48,391 bases of DNA from Actinomycetota bacterium. Lineage in GTDB: Bacteria > Actinomycetota > Actinomycetes > Actinomycetales > Actinomycetaceae. Numbering within the stretch: position 1 is the first letter of the stretch; every line of letters begins with the position of its first letter. Shown piece after piece: positions 38,806-48,093 of the stretch. Below the pieces are notes generated by a model that was given only the letters and a program-made list of their open reading frames with translations, was not told the DNA's origin and searched no databases. A program made the position numbers and the translations under genes. The stretch lies in the NCBI GenBank assembly GCA_009930425.1, contig RZYE01000003.1, positions 1-48,391 of the forward strand. Direction: 5' to 3'.

Positions 38806-39999
38806 TCAGCGGCGCCGGGCAGGCTCCCGCCGGGACATGAGGTGGGCGAGGACAGCCGCCGTGAGCCCGGCGAACACCGGGACGAGCAGGGCGAGGCGGA
38901 GCCCGAAACCGTCGGCGAGCGTACCGATCAGGGGTGAGGTGAACAGGAAGCCCAGGCGCATGAGCCAGCCGAGCATGGCCACCCCGGAGCCGTGCGCGAT
39001 GCCGGGCAACTCGTCGGCCGCCGCGAAGGCCGCGGGAACGAGCGTGGCCGATCCGAAGCCCGCGAGTGCGAAGCCCACGATCGCGACGAGGGGGCTGGGG
39101 GCGAGGACCGCCACGAGCGAACCGACCGCGATGAGCACTCCCCCACTGCGGGCCACCGCTGCGCGGCCCCAGCGGTCGGTCATCGGGTCACCGAGCAGCC
39201 GGCCGACGAACTGCGCGCCCAGGGTGGCGGCGAATCCCAGCCCTGCCAGTCCGATGGGGGCGCCGATCTCCCGGTTGACGTAGAGGGTGACCCAGTTGTT
39301 GGCGACGTCCTCCACCAGCGTCCCCGAGATCGCGAGGATGACGAGGGGGGCGAGCAGCCGCCAGGGGAAACGGCGCGGGGCTGCCGGTGCGGCGTCGTCG
39401 TGGGCCTCGACCTCGGCCCGGCGGAGGTGTTCGGCCGGCACTCCACCGATCGAACCGGCGACCACGGCCACCACGGCCCAGAGCGCGCCGCTCACCACCA
39501 TCTGCGTGCCGATCGGCACACCGGTCGCTGCGGCAGCCGCCCCGATCACTCCCCCGAGTGTGGCTCCCACGCTCCAGGAGGCGTGCAGCGAGTTGATGAT
39601 CGAGCGGCCGTACCACCGCTCCACGGCCAACCCGTGGACGTTCTGGCCCGAGTCGAGGAGGGCGTCGAGGACACCGCCGATCATCATGAACGCCACGAAC
39701 GGCACGACGGCGGTGCTGAGGCCCGCCCCTGCGAGCGCGACGGCGAGCAGGACCGTCCCCCCGACCGCCACCTGCAGGGCCCCGAAGCGCCGGATCAGCG
39801 GAGCGGCCAGGTTGGCGGCGAGGATCGAACCGAGCGCGAACGAGATCACCACGAAGCCGTAGGCCGTGTCGCTGAGCTCGAACGCCCGCTTGATCTCGGG
39901 CAGGCGAGGGAGCAGCGTGGCCATCAGGACGCCGTTGGTGAAGAACTGCACCGAGCTGGCGGTCCGGGCGCGCCCCGGTGAGATGACGCGGGCGTGCAT
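38806..39999 (-). CDS. MFS transporter
   Basis: 397 aa, about 12 hydrophobic segments; NGVLMATLLPRLPEIKRAFELSDTAYG. Confidence 0.9.
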   Translation of the reverse strand: MHARVISPGRARTASSVQFFTNGVLMATLLPRLPEIKRAFELSDTAYGFVVISFALGSILAANLAAPLIRRFGALQVAVGGTVLLAVALAGAGLSTAVVPFVAFMMIGGVLDALLDSGQNVHGLAVERWYGRSIINSLHASWSVGATLGGVIGAAAAATGVPIGTQMVVSGALWAVVAVVAGSIGGVPAEHLRRAEVEAHDDAAPAAPRRFPWRLLAPLVILAISGTLVEDVANNWVTLYVNREIGAPIGLAGLGFAATLGAQFVGRLLGDPMTDRWGRAAVARSGGVLIAVGSLVAVLAPSPLVAIVGFALAGFGSATLVPAAFAAADELPGIAHGSGVAMLGWLMRLGFLFTSPLIGTLADGFGLRLALLVPVFAGLTAAVLAHLMSRREPARRR

Positions 40000-40026
40000 G
40001 GAACTCCCTCATGTGGTTGGCAGGGT

Positions 40027-40400
40027 GCGAATGAGCCGGCCTGTACGCCGGGTTCTGTTCCCGGGAGTCTCCTCCCGGGTGGCGGCCATCCATCTCGGGA
40101 CTGCGTTGCCGCAGCCCTCCAGCGACCTACCCGCAGGCTCGGGCGAGCAACCCTCGAACGCCTGCTGTTTGGTCTTGCTCCGGGTGGGGTTTGCCCAGCC
40201 GGCCCCGTCACCGGGACCGCTGGTGGTCTCTTGCACCACCGTTTCACCCTTACCGGCCGGCTCGCGCCGACCGGCGGTCTGCTTTCTGTTGCACTGTTCC
40301 CGCGGGTCACCCCGGGTGGGTGTTACCCACCACCCTGCTCTGCGGAGCCCGGACGTTCCTCGGCAGTTTGCTGACGCGGCCGCCCGGCCGACTCATTCGC
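40027..40400 (-). ncRNA. rnpB: RNase P RNA (bacterial type A)
   Basis: Minus strand starts GCGAATGAGTCGGCCGGGCGGCCGCG and ends ACAGAACCCGGCGTACAGGCCGGCTCATTCGC; terminal P1 pairing of gcgaatgag; conserved GAGGAACGTCCGGGCTCC core. Confidence 0.95.
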
Positions 40401-40406
40401 CCCACG

Positions 40407-40412
40407 ATCCTA
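40407..40412 (-). promoter_or_regulatory. -10 element of rnpB (TAGGAT)
   Basis: TAGGAT on the minus strand, 6 nt before the rnpB 5' end. Confidence 0.7.
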
Positions 40413-40415
40413 CGC

Positions 40416-41651
40416 CTAGAAGAGCGTGAGCGGGACCTCCGGTTGTTCCGCCAGTTCGCTGGGCAGCCCGGCCACCACGAGTTCGGCGGCGTCCGGCCAC
40501 AGCCGGACCACCGACACCGAGGCGGGTGGCACCCGCACCGCCTGCCAGTTCTCCAGGGGCAACCCGGCCAGAGAGGTCACGCCCACCTTCGTGACGGCGG
40601 AGTGGCACGCGAGGATGACCGTCTCGCCGGCGTGCTCCGCGAGCGCCCTCCGGGCGACCCGCCCGATGCGGTCCTCCACCTGGCTCGGGGACTCCCCGTC
40701 CGGCGCCTCGACGTCGGCCGAGGTGTACCACTGTTCCAGCAGGCCGGGGAACTCGTCGGCGATCTCCACGCTCGTCAGTCCCTGCCACCGGCCGAAGTCC
40801 ACCTCCCGGAGGTCCTCCTCGACCACCGGCTCGAGCCCCAGCCGATCGGCGATCGCCTGTGCCGTCTGGCGGGTCCGGACCATCGGAGAGGCCCACAGCA
40901 CCGACGGCGCGGCGATGTCGGGCCACAGCTCGCCGATCCGCTCCAGCAGTCGCGCGACTCGCTCCGCCTGCTGCCGCCCCGTCGCGGAGAGGTCGGGCCC
41001 CGGCTCCGAGCCACCCGAGAACCCGTTGGCCTGCGTCATCGCGGTCTCCCCGTGCCGGACGAACACGAGGGTCACGGGCGTGGCCTGGCCGAAGTAGAAC
41101 AGCGCGCCCGAGGGCTTGCGTCGCAGCCTGGGCGGCCAGGCCACCTCGTCCTTGGCCGTGGGCGTCTCGGCCGCCGGATCGGGCGTGACGACGCCGTCGA
41201 CCTCCGTGGCACCGGTCTCCCGCAGGTCGGGGATCGCGCCACGCGCCACGTCACCCTTCGTGTCCATGGCCTCGTTCGCGAGGGCGTCGGCATCCTTGTT
41301 GCGTTCGCGTGGCACCCACGTGTACCGCACCCGCCGGGGGTCGAGGGCCCGCCGGGTCCGGAGGGCGAGTTCCTGGAGGGCCGGGTGCTTGACCTTCCAG
41401 CGTCCGGAGAGTTGCTCGACCACGAGCTTCGAATCGGCCCTGACCTCCACCTCCGCGTCCGGGTCCGCCGCGGCGATCAGCTCGAGGGCGACGGCGACGG
41501 CCGTGTACTCGGCGACATTGTTCGTCGCCTCGCCGAGGTACCCGCCACGCTCGGCCAGCAGCGTCCCGTCCTCGCCGCGCACCACGAAGCCGTACCCCGC
41601 GACCCCGGGGTTGCCGCGCGACCCGCCGTCGGAGTTGACGACGTAGCGCAT
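40416..41651 (-). CDS. Bifunctional RNase H / histidine (acid) phosphatase (Rv2228c-like)
   Basis: N-terminal RNase H (VNSDGGSRGNPGVAGYGFVV, VEVRADSKLVVEQLSG) fused to a histidine phosphatase (TLVFVRHGETAMTQANGFSG, CHSAVTKVG). Confidence 0.94.
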   Translation of the reverse strand: MRYVVNSDGGSRGNPGVAGYGFVVRGEDGTLLAERGGYLGEATNNVAEYTAVAVALELIAAADPDAEVEVRADSKLVVEQLSGRWKVKHPALQELALRTRRALDPRRVRYTWVPRERNKDADALANEAMDTKGDVARGAIPDLRETGATEVDGVVTPDPAAETPTAKDEVAWPPRLRRKPSGALFYFGQATPVTLVFVRHGETAMTQANGFSGGSEPGPDLSATGRQQAERVARLLERIGELWPDIAAPSVLWASPMVRTRQTAQAIADRLGLEPVVEEDLREVDFGRWQGLTSVEIADEFPGLLEQWYTSADVEAPDGESPSQVEDRIGRVARRALAEHAGETVILACHSAVTKVGVTSLAGLPLENWQAVRVPPASVSVVRLWPDAAELVVAGLPSELAEQPEVPLTLF

Positions 41652-42382
41652 CAGTCCATCCTCACCAGGATGACGTCGTGGTCCTCGGAGACGAGGACGG
41701 CGTCCTCGGGCGCGGCCCTGATCTCCGCGAGATCGGTGAGGGACAGCTCGAAGCTCGCGCCCTCCAGCCGGCTGCCGTACAGGGCGACGGCGCCGAGCCC
41801 GCCCGTGGTGACGCGCGCGTCGTCGTAGAGCTCGACGAGGTTCGCGGGGAGCCGCGCGGCCAGCTCCTCGCGACGCCCTGAAGTCTCGGCGATCAGGGAG
41901 TCGAGGCGCTCGAACTCCGCGTCGCGGTCCGCCGCGCGCTCGGCGATCCGTCCCGCGATCGCAGCCTCCTCCTCCCGGAGGGCAGCGAGACGCTTCTCCG
42001 CTGCGTCCACCAGCTCCATCTGCTCGAGTTCCGCGTCCTCGAGGACGCTGGTGCGCTCCGCCAGCAGTGCGATCTCGTGCTCCATCGCGGCGGCGTCCTT
42101 CGCGGACACCCCCGCCCCCTGGGCCCGGGCCTGGTAGCGGGCCGACCGCTGCCTGATCTGCTCGACGTCGTCCTCCACCCGGGTGAGTTCACGCCTGAGG
42201 TCGGCGAGGTGGGTAGCGGCGCGAATCCGTTCCTTCTCGGTGTCGGCGGCCTGCGTCTGGAGCGACCGGATCTCGTTCAGCACCGGCAGCGTCCGCCGCT
42301 CGTGGGCGAGACGGGCCAGCCGCGAGTCGAGGTTCTGGAGTTCGAGGAGCCGGCGCTGGTCCTCGCGTGCCGCACGGATCAT
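41651..42382 (-). CDS. DUF164/CdsZ-like coiled-coil protein (Rv2229c family) lacking zinc-ribbon cysteines
   Basis: MIRAAREDQRRLLELQNLDSRLARLAHERRTLP coiled coil; C-terminal LSLTDLAEIRAAPEDAVLVSEDHDVILVRMD; overlaps the start of the RNase H gene. Confidence 0.85.
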   Translation of the reverse strand: MIRAAREDQRRLLELQNLDSRLARLAHERRTLPVLNEIRSLQTQAADTEKERIRAATHLADLRRELTRVEDDVEQIRQRSARYQARAQGAGVSAKDAAAMEHEIALLAERTSVLEDAELEQMELVDAAEKRLAALREEEAAIAGRIAERAADRDAEFERLDSLIAETSGRREELAARLPANLVELYDDARVTTGGLGAVALYGSRLEGASFELSLTDLAEIRAAPEDAVLVSEDHDVILVRMD

Positions 42383-42434
42383 TGCGTGTCCTTGTCGTCG
42401 TCGGTCCTCACCACGATAGCCGCCGGCACCGCGG

Positions 42435-42508
42435 TGGGCCCGGCCGGTCTCGAACCGACGACCTCCGCGGTGTAAACGCGGCGCTCTGACCAACTGAGCT
42501 ACAGGCCC
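42435..42508 (-). tRNA. tRNA-Val (anticodon TAC)
   Basis: GGGCCTG-TA-GCTC-AGTTGGTCA-GAGC-G-CCGCG-TTTACAC-CGCGG-AGGTC-GTCGG-TTCGAGA-CCGGC-CGGGCCC-A cloverleaf; full CCA not encoded (ACCG). Confidence 0.95.
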
Positions 42509-42580
42509 TCGGACGAGGAGTCTACCCGCAGCATCGCCGGAGGATCGGCGGCTGCCCGAGGCGTCGCCGGCGTGCGTGGG

Positions 42581-42994
42581 CTACTGGCGGCCGCGCGCGG
42601 TCAGGCGGATGCCGGACCACGCCTTCCCGGCGGAGATGGCGGAGGTGGTGTGGAGGCCGGCGGTCTTCGCGGCCTCCTCGATCTCGGCGGGCCGCACGTG
42701 GCCGGGCCGGCCCGGCTTCGGGGTCAGCACCCAGACGAGGCCGCCGTTGTCGAGGTTGGCGGCGGCGTCCACCAGGAGGTCGGTGAGATCCTCGCCCTCG
42801 GCGTCGTCGGCCCGCCACCAGATCACGGCGCCGTCGACGACGTCCCCGTAGTTCTCGCCGACCAGGGCGTGACCCGTGGCCGACTCGATCTGGTCCCGGA
42901 TGGCGGGATCGGCGTCGTCATCGACGTAGTACTCCTGGATGACGTGGCCGACGCCGAATCCAAACGTGCGATCGGCCGTGGGAGTGCCGGACAT
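42581..42994 (-). CDS. DUF3052 family protein (Rv2239c-like)
   Basis: 137 aa; FGFGVGHVIQEYYVDDDADPAIRDQIESATG; adjacent to aceE as in mycobacteria. Confidence 0.85.
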   Translation of the reverse strand: MSGTPTADRTFGFGVGHVIQEYYVDDDADPAIRDQIESATGHALVGENYGDVVDGAVIWWRADDAEGEDLTDLLVDAAANLDNGGLVWVLTPKPGRPGHVRPAEIEEAAKTAGLHTTSAISAGKAWSGIRLTARGRQ

Positions 42995-43202
42995 CTCCTG
43001 CCTTCCTGATGGGGCTCTGGCGCTTCACCCACACGTTAGCGCACCCCCGGCACCTCCCAATATTCCCGTCACATGTCCGGGATTTCCGTTCCCCCGTCCA
43101 GCAGGCAGCCGGGGGCCACTCGATTACGATTGAACCCACGTGAAGGTTCAGCCCACGCACGAGCTCGACGAGCGGGTGGACGACTAGCAGTTAGGACGCA
43201 TC

Positions 43203-45953
43203 TTGGCCCTGGAAAAATCTCCATTCATCAACGGGTTGCTCAGCTCGGTTCCTGACATCGACAGCGACGAGACGCAGGAGTGGCTCGACTCACTCGACGG
43301 ACTCATCGACGAGAAGGGTGGCCCGCGCGCCCGCTACATCATGCTCTCGATGCTGAAGCGTGCCCGGCAGCGCAACGTCGCCATCCCCACATCACTGACC
43401 ACCCCCTACGTCAACACGATCGGCGTGCACGAGGAGCCCTACTTCCCCGGCGACGAGCACATGGAGCGCCAGTTCCGCCGCTGGATCCGCTGGAACGCCG
43501 CCGTCATGGTGACCCGCGCCCAACGGCCTGGTGTCGGGGTGGGCGGTCACATCTCGTCCTACGCCTCGGTGGCCACCCTCTACGAGGTGGGCTTCAACCA
43601 CTTCTTCCGCGGCAAGCACCACCCCGGTGGCGGCGACCAGGTGTTCTTCCAGGGCCACGCGGCCCCGGGGAACTACGCGCGCGCCTTCATCGAGGGTCGG
43701 CTCAACGAGGAGGACCTCGACGGGTTCCGGCAGGAGTACTCGCGGCCGGCCGGCGGGCGCGGACTGCCGTCCTACCCGCACCCCCGCCGCATGGAGGACT
43801 TCTGGGAGTTCCCCACGGTCTCGATGGGCCTCGGGCCCGCCCATGCCATCTACCAGGCGTGGGTCAACAAGTACCTGCACGCCCGCGGGATCAAGGACAC
43901 GTCCCAGCAGAACGTGTGGGCGTTCCTCGGCGACGGCGAGATGGACGAGCCCGAGTCGCGCGGCATGCTGCAGCTGGCCGCCCAGCAGGGTCTCGACAAC
44001 CTCACCTTCGTGGTCAACTGCAACCTGCAGCGCCTCGACGGTCCCGTGCGGGGCAACGGCAAGATCATCCAGGAGCTCGAGGCGTTCTTCCGGGGCGCCG
44101 GCTGGAACGTCATCAAGGTGATCTGGGGCCGCGAGTGGGACCCGCTGCTCAACGCGGACAAGGACCGCGCGCTCGTCAACCTGATGAACAACACCCTCGA
44201 CGGTGACTACCAGACCTTCAAGGCCAACGACGGTGCCTACGTCCGCGAGAACTTCTTCGGGCGTGACCCACGCACCAAGGCCCTCGTGGCCAACATGACG
44301 GACGAGCAGATCTGGGCACTGCGCCGCGGTGGTCACGACTACCGCAAGATGTACGCGGCGTACAAGGCGGCCACCGAGCACACCGGGCAGCCCACGGTTG
44401 TCCTCGCGCACACCATCAAGGGCTACGGCCTCGGGCCGTCGTTCGCGGGCCGCAACGCGACCCACCAGATGAAGAAGATGAAGGTCAAGGACCTCAAGGC
44501 CCTGCGCGACCTGCTCCACATCCAGATCTCCGACGAGGAGCTGGAGGCCGATCCGTACAACCCGCCGTACTTCAAGCCGAGCGATGACGACCCGGCGCTG
44601 CAGTACATGCTGGAGCGGCGCAAGGCCCTCGGCGGATTCCTCCCGGAGCGGATGGCCCCCGAGGTCACGCAGATCTCCCTGCCGGCGGACAAGCCCTTCG
44701 AGATCCTGAAGGGAGGCTCCGGCCAGCAGGAGGTCGCCACCACCATGGCGTTCGTCCGGCTGCTGAAGGAGCTGATCAAGGACAAGGAGTTCGGCCGGCG
44801 GATCGTGCCGATCATCCCGGACGAGGCCCGCACCTTCGGCCTCGACTCGATCTTCCCCACGGCGAAGATCTTCAACACGGCGGGCATGAACTACACCGCG
44901 GTGGACTCCGAGCTGATGCTCTCCTACAAGGAGTCCGAGCAGGGCCAGATCCTGCACCTCGGCATCAACGAGGCGGGCTCCGCGGCCGCACTCCAGGCGG
45001 TGGGGACCAGCTACGCGGTGCACGGCGAACCGATGGTGCCCGTCTACATCTTCTACTCGATGTTCGGGTTCCAGCGGACGGGCGATCAGTTCTGGGCGGC
45101 CGGGGACCAGCTCGCCCGGGGCTTCGTGATCGGCGCGACCGCCGGGCGGACCACGCTCGCCGGCGAGGGCACCCAGCACATGGACGGGCACTCGCCGATC
45201 CTGGCCGGCACCAACCACGCCTTCATCATCTACGACCCCGCGTACGCGTACGAGATCCGGCACATCGTGCGGGACGGGATCCAGCGGATGTACGGCGAGG
45301 GCGAGAGCCGCGAACAGAACGTCATGTACTACCTGACGGTGTACAACGAGCCGATGGTCCAGCCCGCCGAGCCCGAGGACGTGGATGTCGAGGGCATCAT
45401 CAAGGGCATGCACCGCGTCGCCGATCACGACGGCGCCGGTGGTCCCAAGGTGCAGCTCCTCGCCTCCGGGGTGGGGGTTCCCTGGGCGATGCACGCGAGG
45501 CAACTGCTTCGTGACGACTGGGGCGTGGACGCCGCCGTCTGGTCCGTGACCTCCTGGAACGAGCTGCGCCGCGAGGGCATCGAGGCACAGCAGCACAACT
45601 TCCTCCACCCGGAGGAGGACCGGTGGGTGCCGTTCGTCACCAGGAGGCTCGAGGAGACCGAGGGCCCCGTCATCGCGACGTCGGACTTCGACCACATGGT
45701 GCAAGACCTCATCCGGCCCTGGGTGCCACGTCCGTACTACACGCTGGGTGCGGACGGCTTCGGGTTCTCCGACACCCGCGCGGCCGCACGGCGCCACTAC
45801 TTCATCGACGCCCACTCGATGGCCGCCCGTGCGCTGCAGGCGCTCGCGGAGGCCGGGCAGTACGACAGCGGAGCTGTCGCACAGGCGATCGAGAAGTACG
45901 ACCTGTTCAACGTCAACGCCGGTGAGTCAGGCACCGCCGGCGGCGACGCCTGA
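43203..45953 (+). CDS. aceE: Pyruvate dehydrogenase E1 component, homodimeric type
   Basis: 916 aa; [70 protein letters not shown] start with AGGA upstream. Confidence 0.97.
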   Translation: MALEKSPFINGLLSSVPDIDSDETQEWLDSLDGLIDEKGGPRARYIMLSMLKRARQRNVAIPTSLTTPYVNTIGVHEEPYFPGDEHMERQFRRWIRWNAAVMVTRAQRPGVGVGGHISSYASVATLYEVGFNHFFRGKHHPGGGDQVFFQGHAAPGNYARAFIEGRLNEEDLDGFRQEYSRPAGGRGLPSYPHPRRMEDFWEFPTVSMGLGPAHAIYQAWVNKYLHARGIKDTSQQNVWAFLGDGEMDEPESRGMLQLAAQQGLDNLTFVVNCNLQRLDGPVRGNGKIIQELEAFFRGAGWNVIKVIWGREWDPLLNADKDRALVNLMNNTLDGDYQTFKANDGAYVRENFFGRDPRTKALVANMTDEQIWALRRGGHDYRKMYAAYKAATEHTGQPTVVLAHTIKGYGLGPSFAGRNATHQMKKMKVKDLKALRDLLHIQISDEELEADPYNPPYFKPSDDDPALQYMLERRKALGGFLPERMAPEVTQISLPADKPFEILKGGSGQQEVATTMAFVRLLKELIKDKEFGRRIVPIIPDEARTFGLDSIFPTAKIFNTAGMNYTAVDSELMLSYKESEQGQILHLGINEAGSAAALQAVGTSYAVHGEPMVPVYIFYSMFGFQRTGDQFWAAGDQLARGFVIGATAGRTTLAGEGTQHMDGHSPILAGTNHAFIIYDPAYAYEIRHIVRDGIQRMYGEGESREQNVMYYLTVYNEPMVQPAEPEDVDVEGIIKGMHRVADHDGAGGPKVQLLASGVGVPWAMHARQLLRDDWGVDAAVWSVTSWNELRREGIEAQQHNFLHPEEDRWVPFVTRRLEETEGPVIATSDFDHMVQDLIRPWVPRPYYTLGADGFGFSDTRAAARRHYFIDAHSMAARALQALAEAGQYDSGAVAQAIEKYDLFNVNAGESGTAGGDA

Positions 45954-45960
45954 CCGAACT

Positions 45961-45994
45961 GATGAGGCCCGCCCCTCGGGGGGCGGGCCTCATC
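45961..45994. terminator. Perfect 15-bp hairpin between convergent aceE and TPR gene
   Basis: gatgaggcccgcccc-TCGG-ggggcgggcctcatc. Confidence 0.8.
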
Positions 45995-46016
45995 GTTGGT
46001 CGTTGAGAGTGGTAGG

Positions 46017-46664
46017 TCAGTCCCGGCCGCTCGTGAGTTCGGTCTCCAGGTCATCGATGGCCGATTCGAGTTCGGCGACCTCGGGCTCCTCCGGGTGGAC
46101 GTCGCCCAACCGGGAGACGAGTTCACGGGCGCGGTTCGGGTCGCGTGCCTCCAGCGCGGCCCGGACGAGCTGGGTGCCCGCCTCGAAGCACTGGCTCGAG
46201 GGGGACCACTTGGCCACGCCGAGGGACAGCGCCTGGTTCGTCAGCCCGTTCTCGCGGAGCATCGCGACCGACTGGGCGAGGGCCTTCCCCGTGGTCTCCC
46301 GGTCGCAGGCGGTGGTGAGCCGCTTGATGGCGCCCTCCTCGTCGTCCTCCACGAGGATGCGGGCGAGTTCGATGAGCGGGACCCAGGCGTGGGGGTTGCC
46401 CGCGTAGTCCTCCGAGAGCGCCCAGAGCGCCGTCTGGAGGTTGACGGCCGCGGAGGCCGGCACGTGCGCCGCGGTCAATGGATCGGCGATCTCCTCCTCC
46501 TGCGGCGCGGCGAGGATCTCGGCGAGGCCGATGAGGGCCTCGCGGTCGTTCGGGTCCGCCTCGAGGCGCGCCCGCAGTTCTGCTTCGAGGGCCTGCGTGG
46601 TCGACTCCGCGGGTTCCGCAGACTCGTCCGAGTGCTTGCCCTTGAGCCGGTCAATGATTCCCAT
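46017..46664 (-). CDS. TPR-like repeat protein
   Basis: MGIIDRLKGKHSDESAE... helical repeats (ELRARLEADPNDREALIGLAEIL, PHAWVPLIELARILVEDDEEG). Confidence 0.7.
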   Translation of the reverse strand: MGIIDRLKGKHSDESAEPAESTTQALEAELRARLEADPNDREALIGLAEILAAPQEEEIADPLTAAHVPASAAVNLQTALWALSEDYAGNPHAWVPLIELARILVEDDEEGAIKRLTTACDRETTGKALAQSVAMLRENGLTNQALSLGVAKWSPSSQCFEAGTQLVRAALEARDPNRARELVSRLGDVHPEEPEVAELESAIDDLETELTSGRD

Positions 46665-46794
46665 ACCACCGACAATAAACCCTGTGCCGACACCCGAGGC
46701 AGGCGCTCGGGCAATGAGTCTCGACACACTGTGAACCACGCAACTCGCCGGTAGTGGACTTCCTCCAAATCCGGCAGGGTCCTATGCTCGCATC

Positions 46795-48003
46795 ATGGTG
46801 GATTCCCGCAGTGCAGCGCCGTCCGTTCCGGCTGAGGCCGCGCTCACCGACCTTGTGGACAGACTACGAAGCGGGAGCTCCACACTGGCCACCGCCGCGG
46901 CGCGTGGCATGGAGTCCGAACTGTCCTGGTTCGGGGACCTGCCCGCGGAGGACCGCTCCTGGCTCGGCCTCGTCGCCCAGGAGTCCATCGCACGGTTCAT
47001 CGCCTGGCTCGAGGACCCGGAACACTCCTCGACCAACGCCGGCGAGATCTTCCGCGTGGCTCCCCCGGAGCTCGCGCGCTCCATCTCCCTGCAGCAGACC
47101 GTCGGCCTGATCCGCCTCCTCGTGCAGGTGGTCGAGCAGCACGGGATGGCGCTGGTCACCCCCGAGATGCGCCCCCTCCTCCGCGAGAGCACACTCACCT
47201 ACTCGCGCGAGGTGGCGTTCTCCGCCGCGGAGGTCTACGCCCGTGCCGCGGAGTCCCGCGGCGCCTGGGACGCGCGGCTGGAGGCACTCGCCGTCGATGC
47301 CATCGTGCGCGGTGCCCCGGACGAGACCCTGAAGTCCCGGGTGGCGACCCTCGGCTGGACCGGCGAGGGCCGCACCCTCGTGATGGTGGGTTCGGCGCCG
47401 GGCCGGCAGGCCGAGCAGTTCACCGCCGGATTGCGCTCGCACGCGCGCAAGCTCACCCACGACTCACTCGTCGGCATCCAGGGGGACAAGGTGGTCGCGG
47501 TGCTCGGCGCCGATCCACGGCCCGAGCCGGTCGCGATCGCCCTCGCCCAGCAGTTCGCTCCCGGACCCGTGGTGGTGGGCCCATCCGTGAAGGAGATCTC
47601 CGAGGCGGGCCGTTCCGCACGCGCCGCGATGGCGGGGATGCTCGCGGTGGCCGCGTGGGCGAAGGCACCCCGGCCCGTCCTCGCGGAGGACCTGCTGCCC
47701 GAGCGGATGCTCAACGGCGACTACCTGGCCCGGCACAGCCTCATCCAGGACATCTACCGTCCGCTGGTGGCCGCCGGCACGCCGCTGGTCGCCACGCTCG
47801 ACGAGTACATCTCCCAGGGCAGGTCACTCGAGGGCGCCGCACGCGAATTGTTCGTTCACCCCAATACGGTGCGATACCGCCTCCGGCGGATCTCGCAGGT
47901 GGTGGGCTGGGACCCGACCGACGCCCGGGAGGGATATGTGTTGCAGACCGCACTCGCCGTTGGCCGGCTCGCCGACACGGCCGGGAACGGCGCCCCCGCG
48001 TAA
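46795..48003 (+). CDS. PucR-type transcriptional regulator (Rv2242/MabR- and FasR-like)
   Basis: C-terminal HTH: LVATLDEYISQGRSLEGAARELFVHPNTVRYRLRRISQVVGWDPTDAREGYVLQTAL; immediately upstream of fabD. Confidence 0.9.
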   Translation: MVDSRSAAPSVPAEAALTDLVDRLRSGSSTLATAAARGMESELSWFGDLPAEDRSWLGLVAQESIARFIAWLEDPEHSSTNAGEIFRVAPPELARSISLQQTVGLIRLLVQVVEQHGMALVTPEMRPLLRESTLTYSREVAFSAAEVYARAAESRGAWDARLEALAVDAIVRGAPDETLKSRVATLGWTGEGRTLVMVGSAPGRQAEQFTAGLRSHARKLTHDSLVGIQGDKVVAVLGADPRPEPVAIALAQQFAPGPVVVGPSVKEISEAGRSARAAMAGMLAVAAWAKAPRPVLAEDLLPERMLNGDYLARHSLIQDIYRPLVAAGTPLVATLDEYISQGRSLEGAARELFVHPNTVRYRLRRISQVVGWDPTDAREGYVLQTALAVGRLADTAGNGAPA

Positions 48004-48093
48004 GCCAGCGCACACTTTTGCGGAAACCTCCAAGGTTGCCGTGGCAATCTTTGCGCACGGGTGGATGCCGCACCAGCCCGCGGCGTTGGAATC

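Noticed and set aside
40009-40429. Several ORFs across 40009-40429
   Set aside because: They cover the rnpB gene; structured RNA, not coding.
42077-42475. ORF reading into the tRNA-Val (ends ...GPAGLEPTTSAV)
   Set aside because: The GLEPTT-type C-terminus is the well-known spurious translation of a tRNA T-arm.
43392-45815. 807-aa minus-strand ORF opposite aceE
   Set aside because: Shadow ORF opposite a clear aceE; no recognisable domain.
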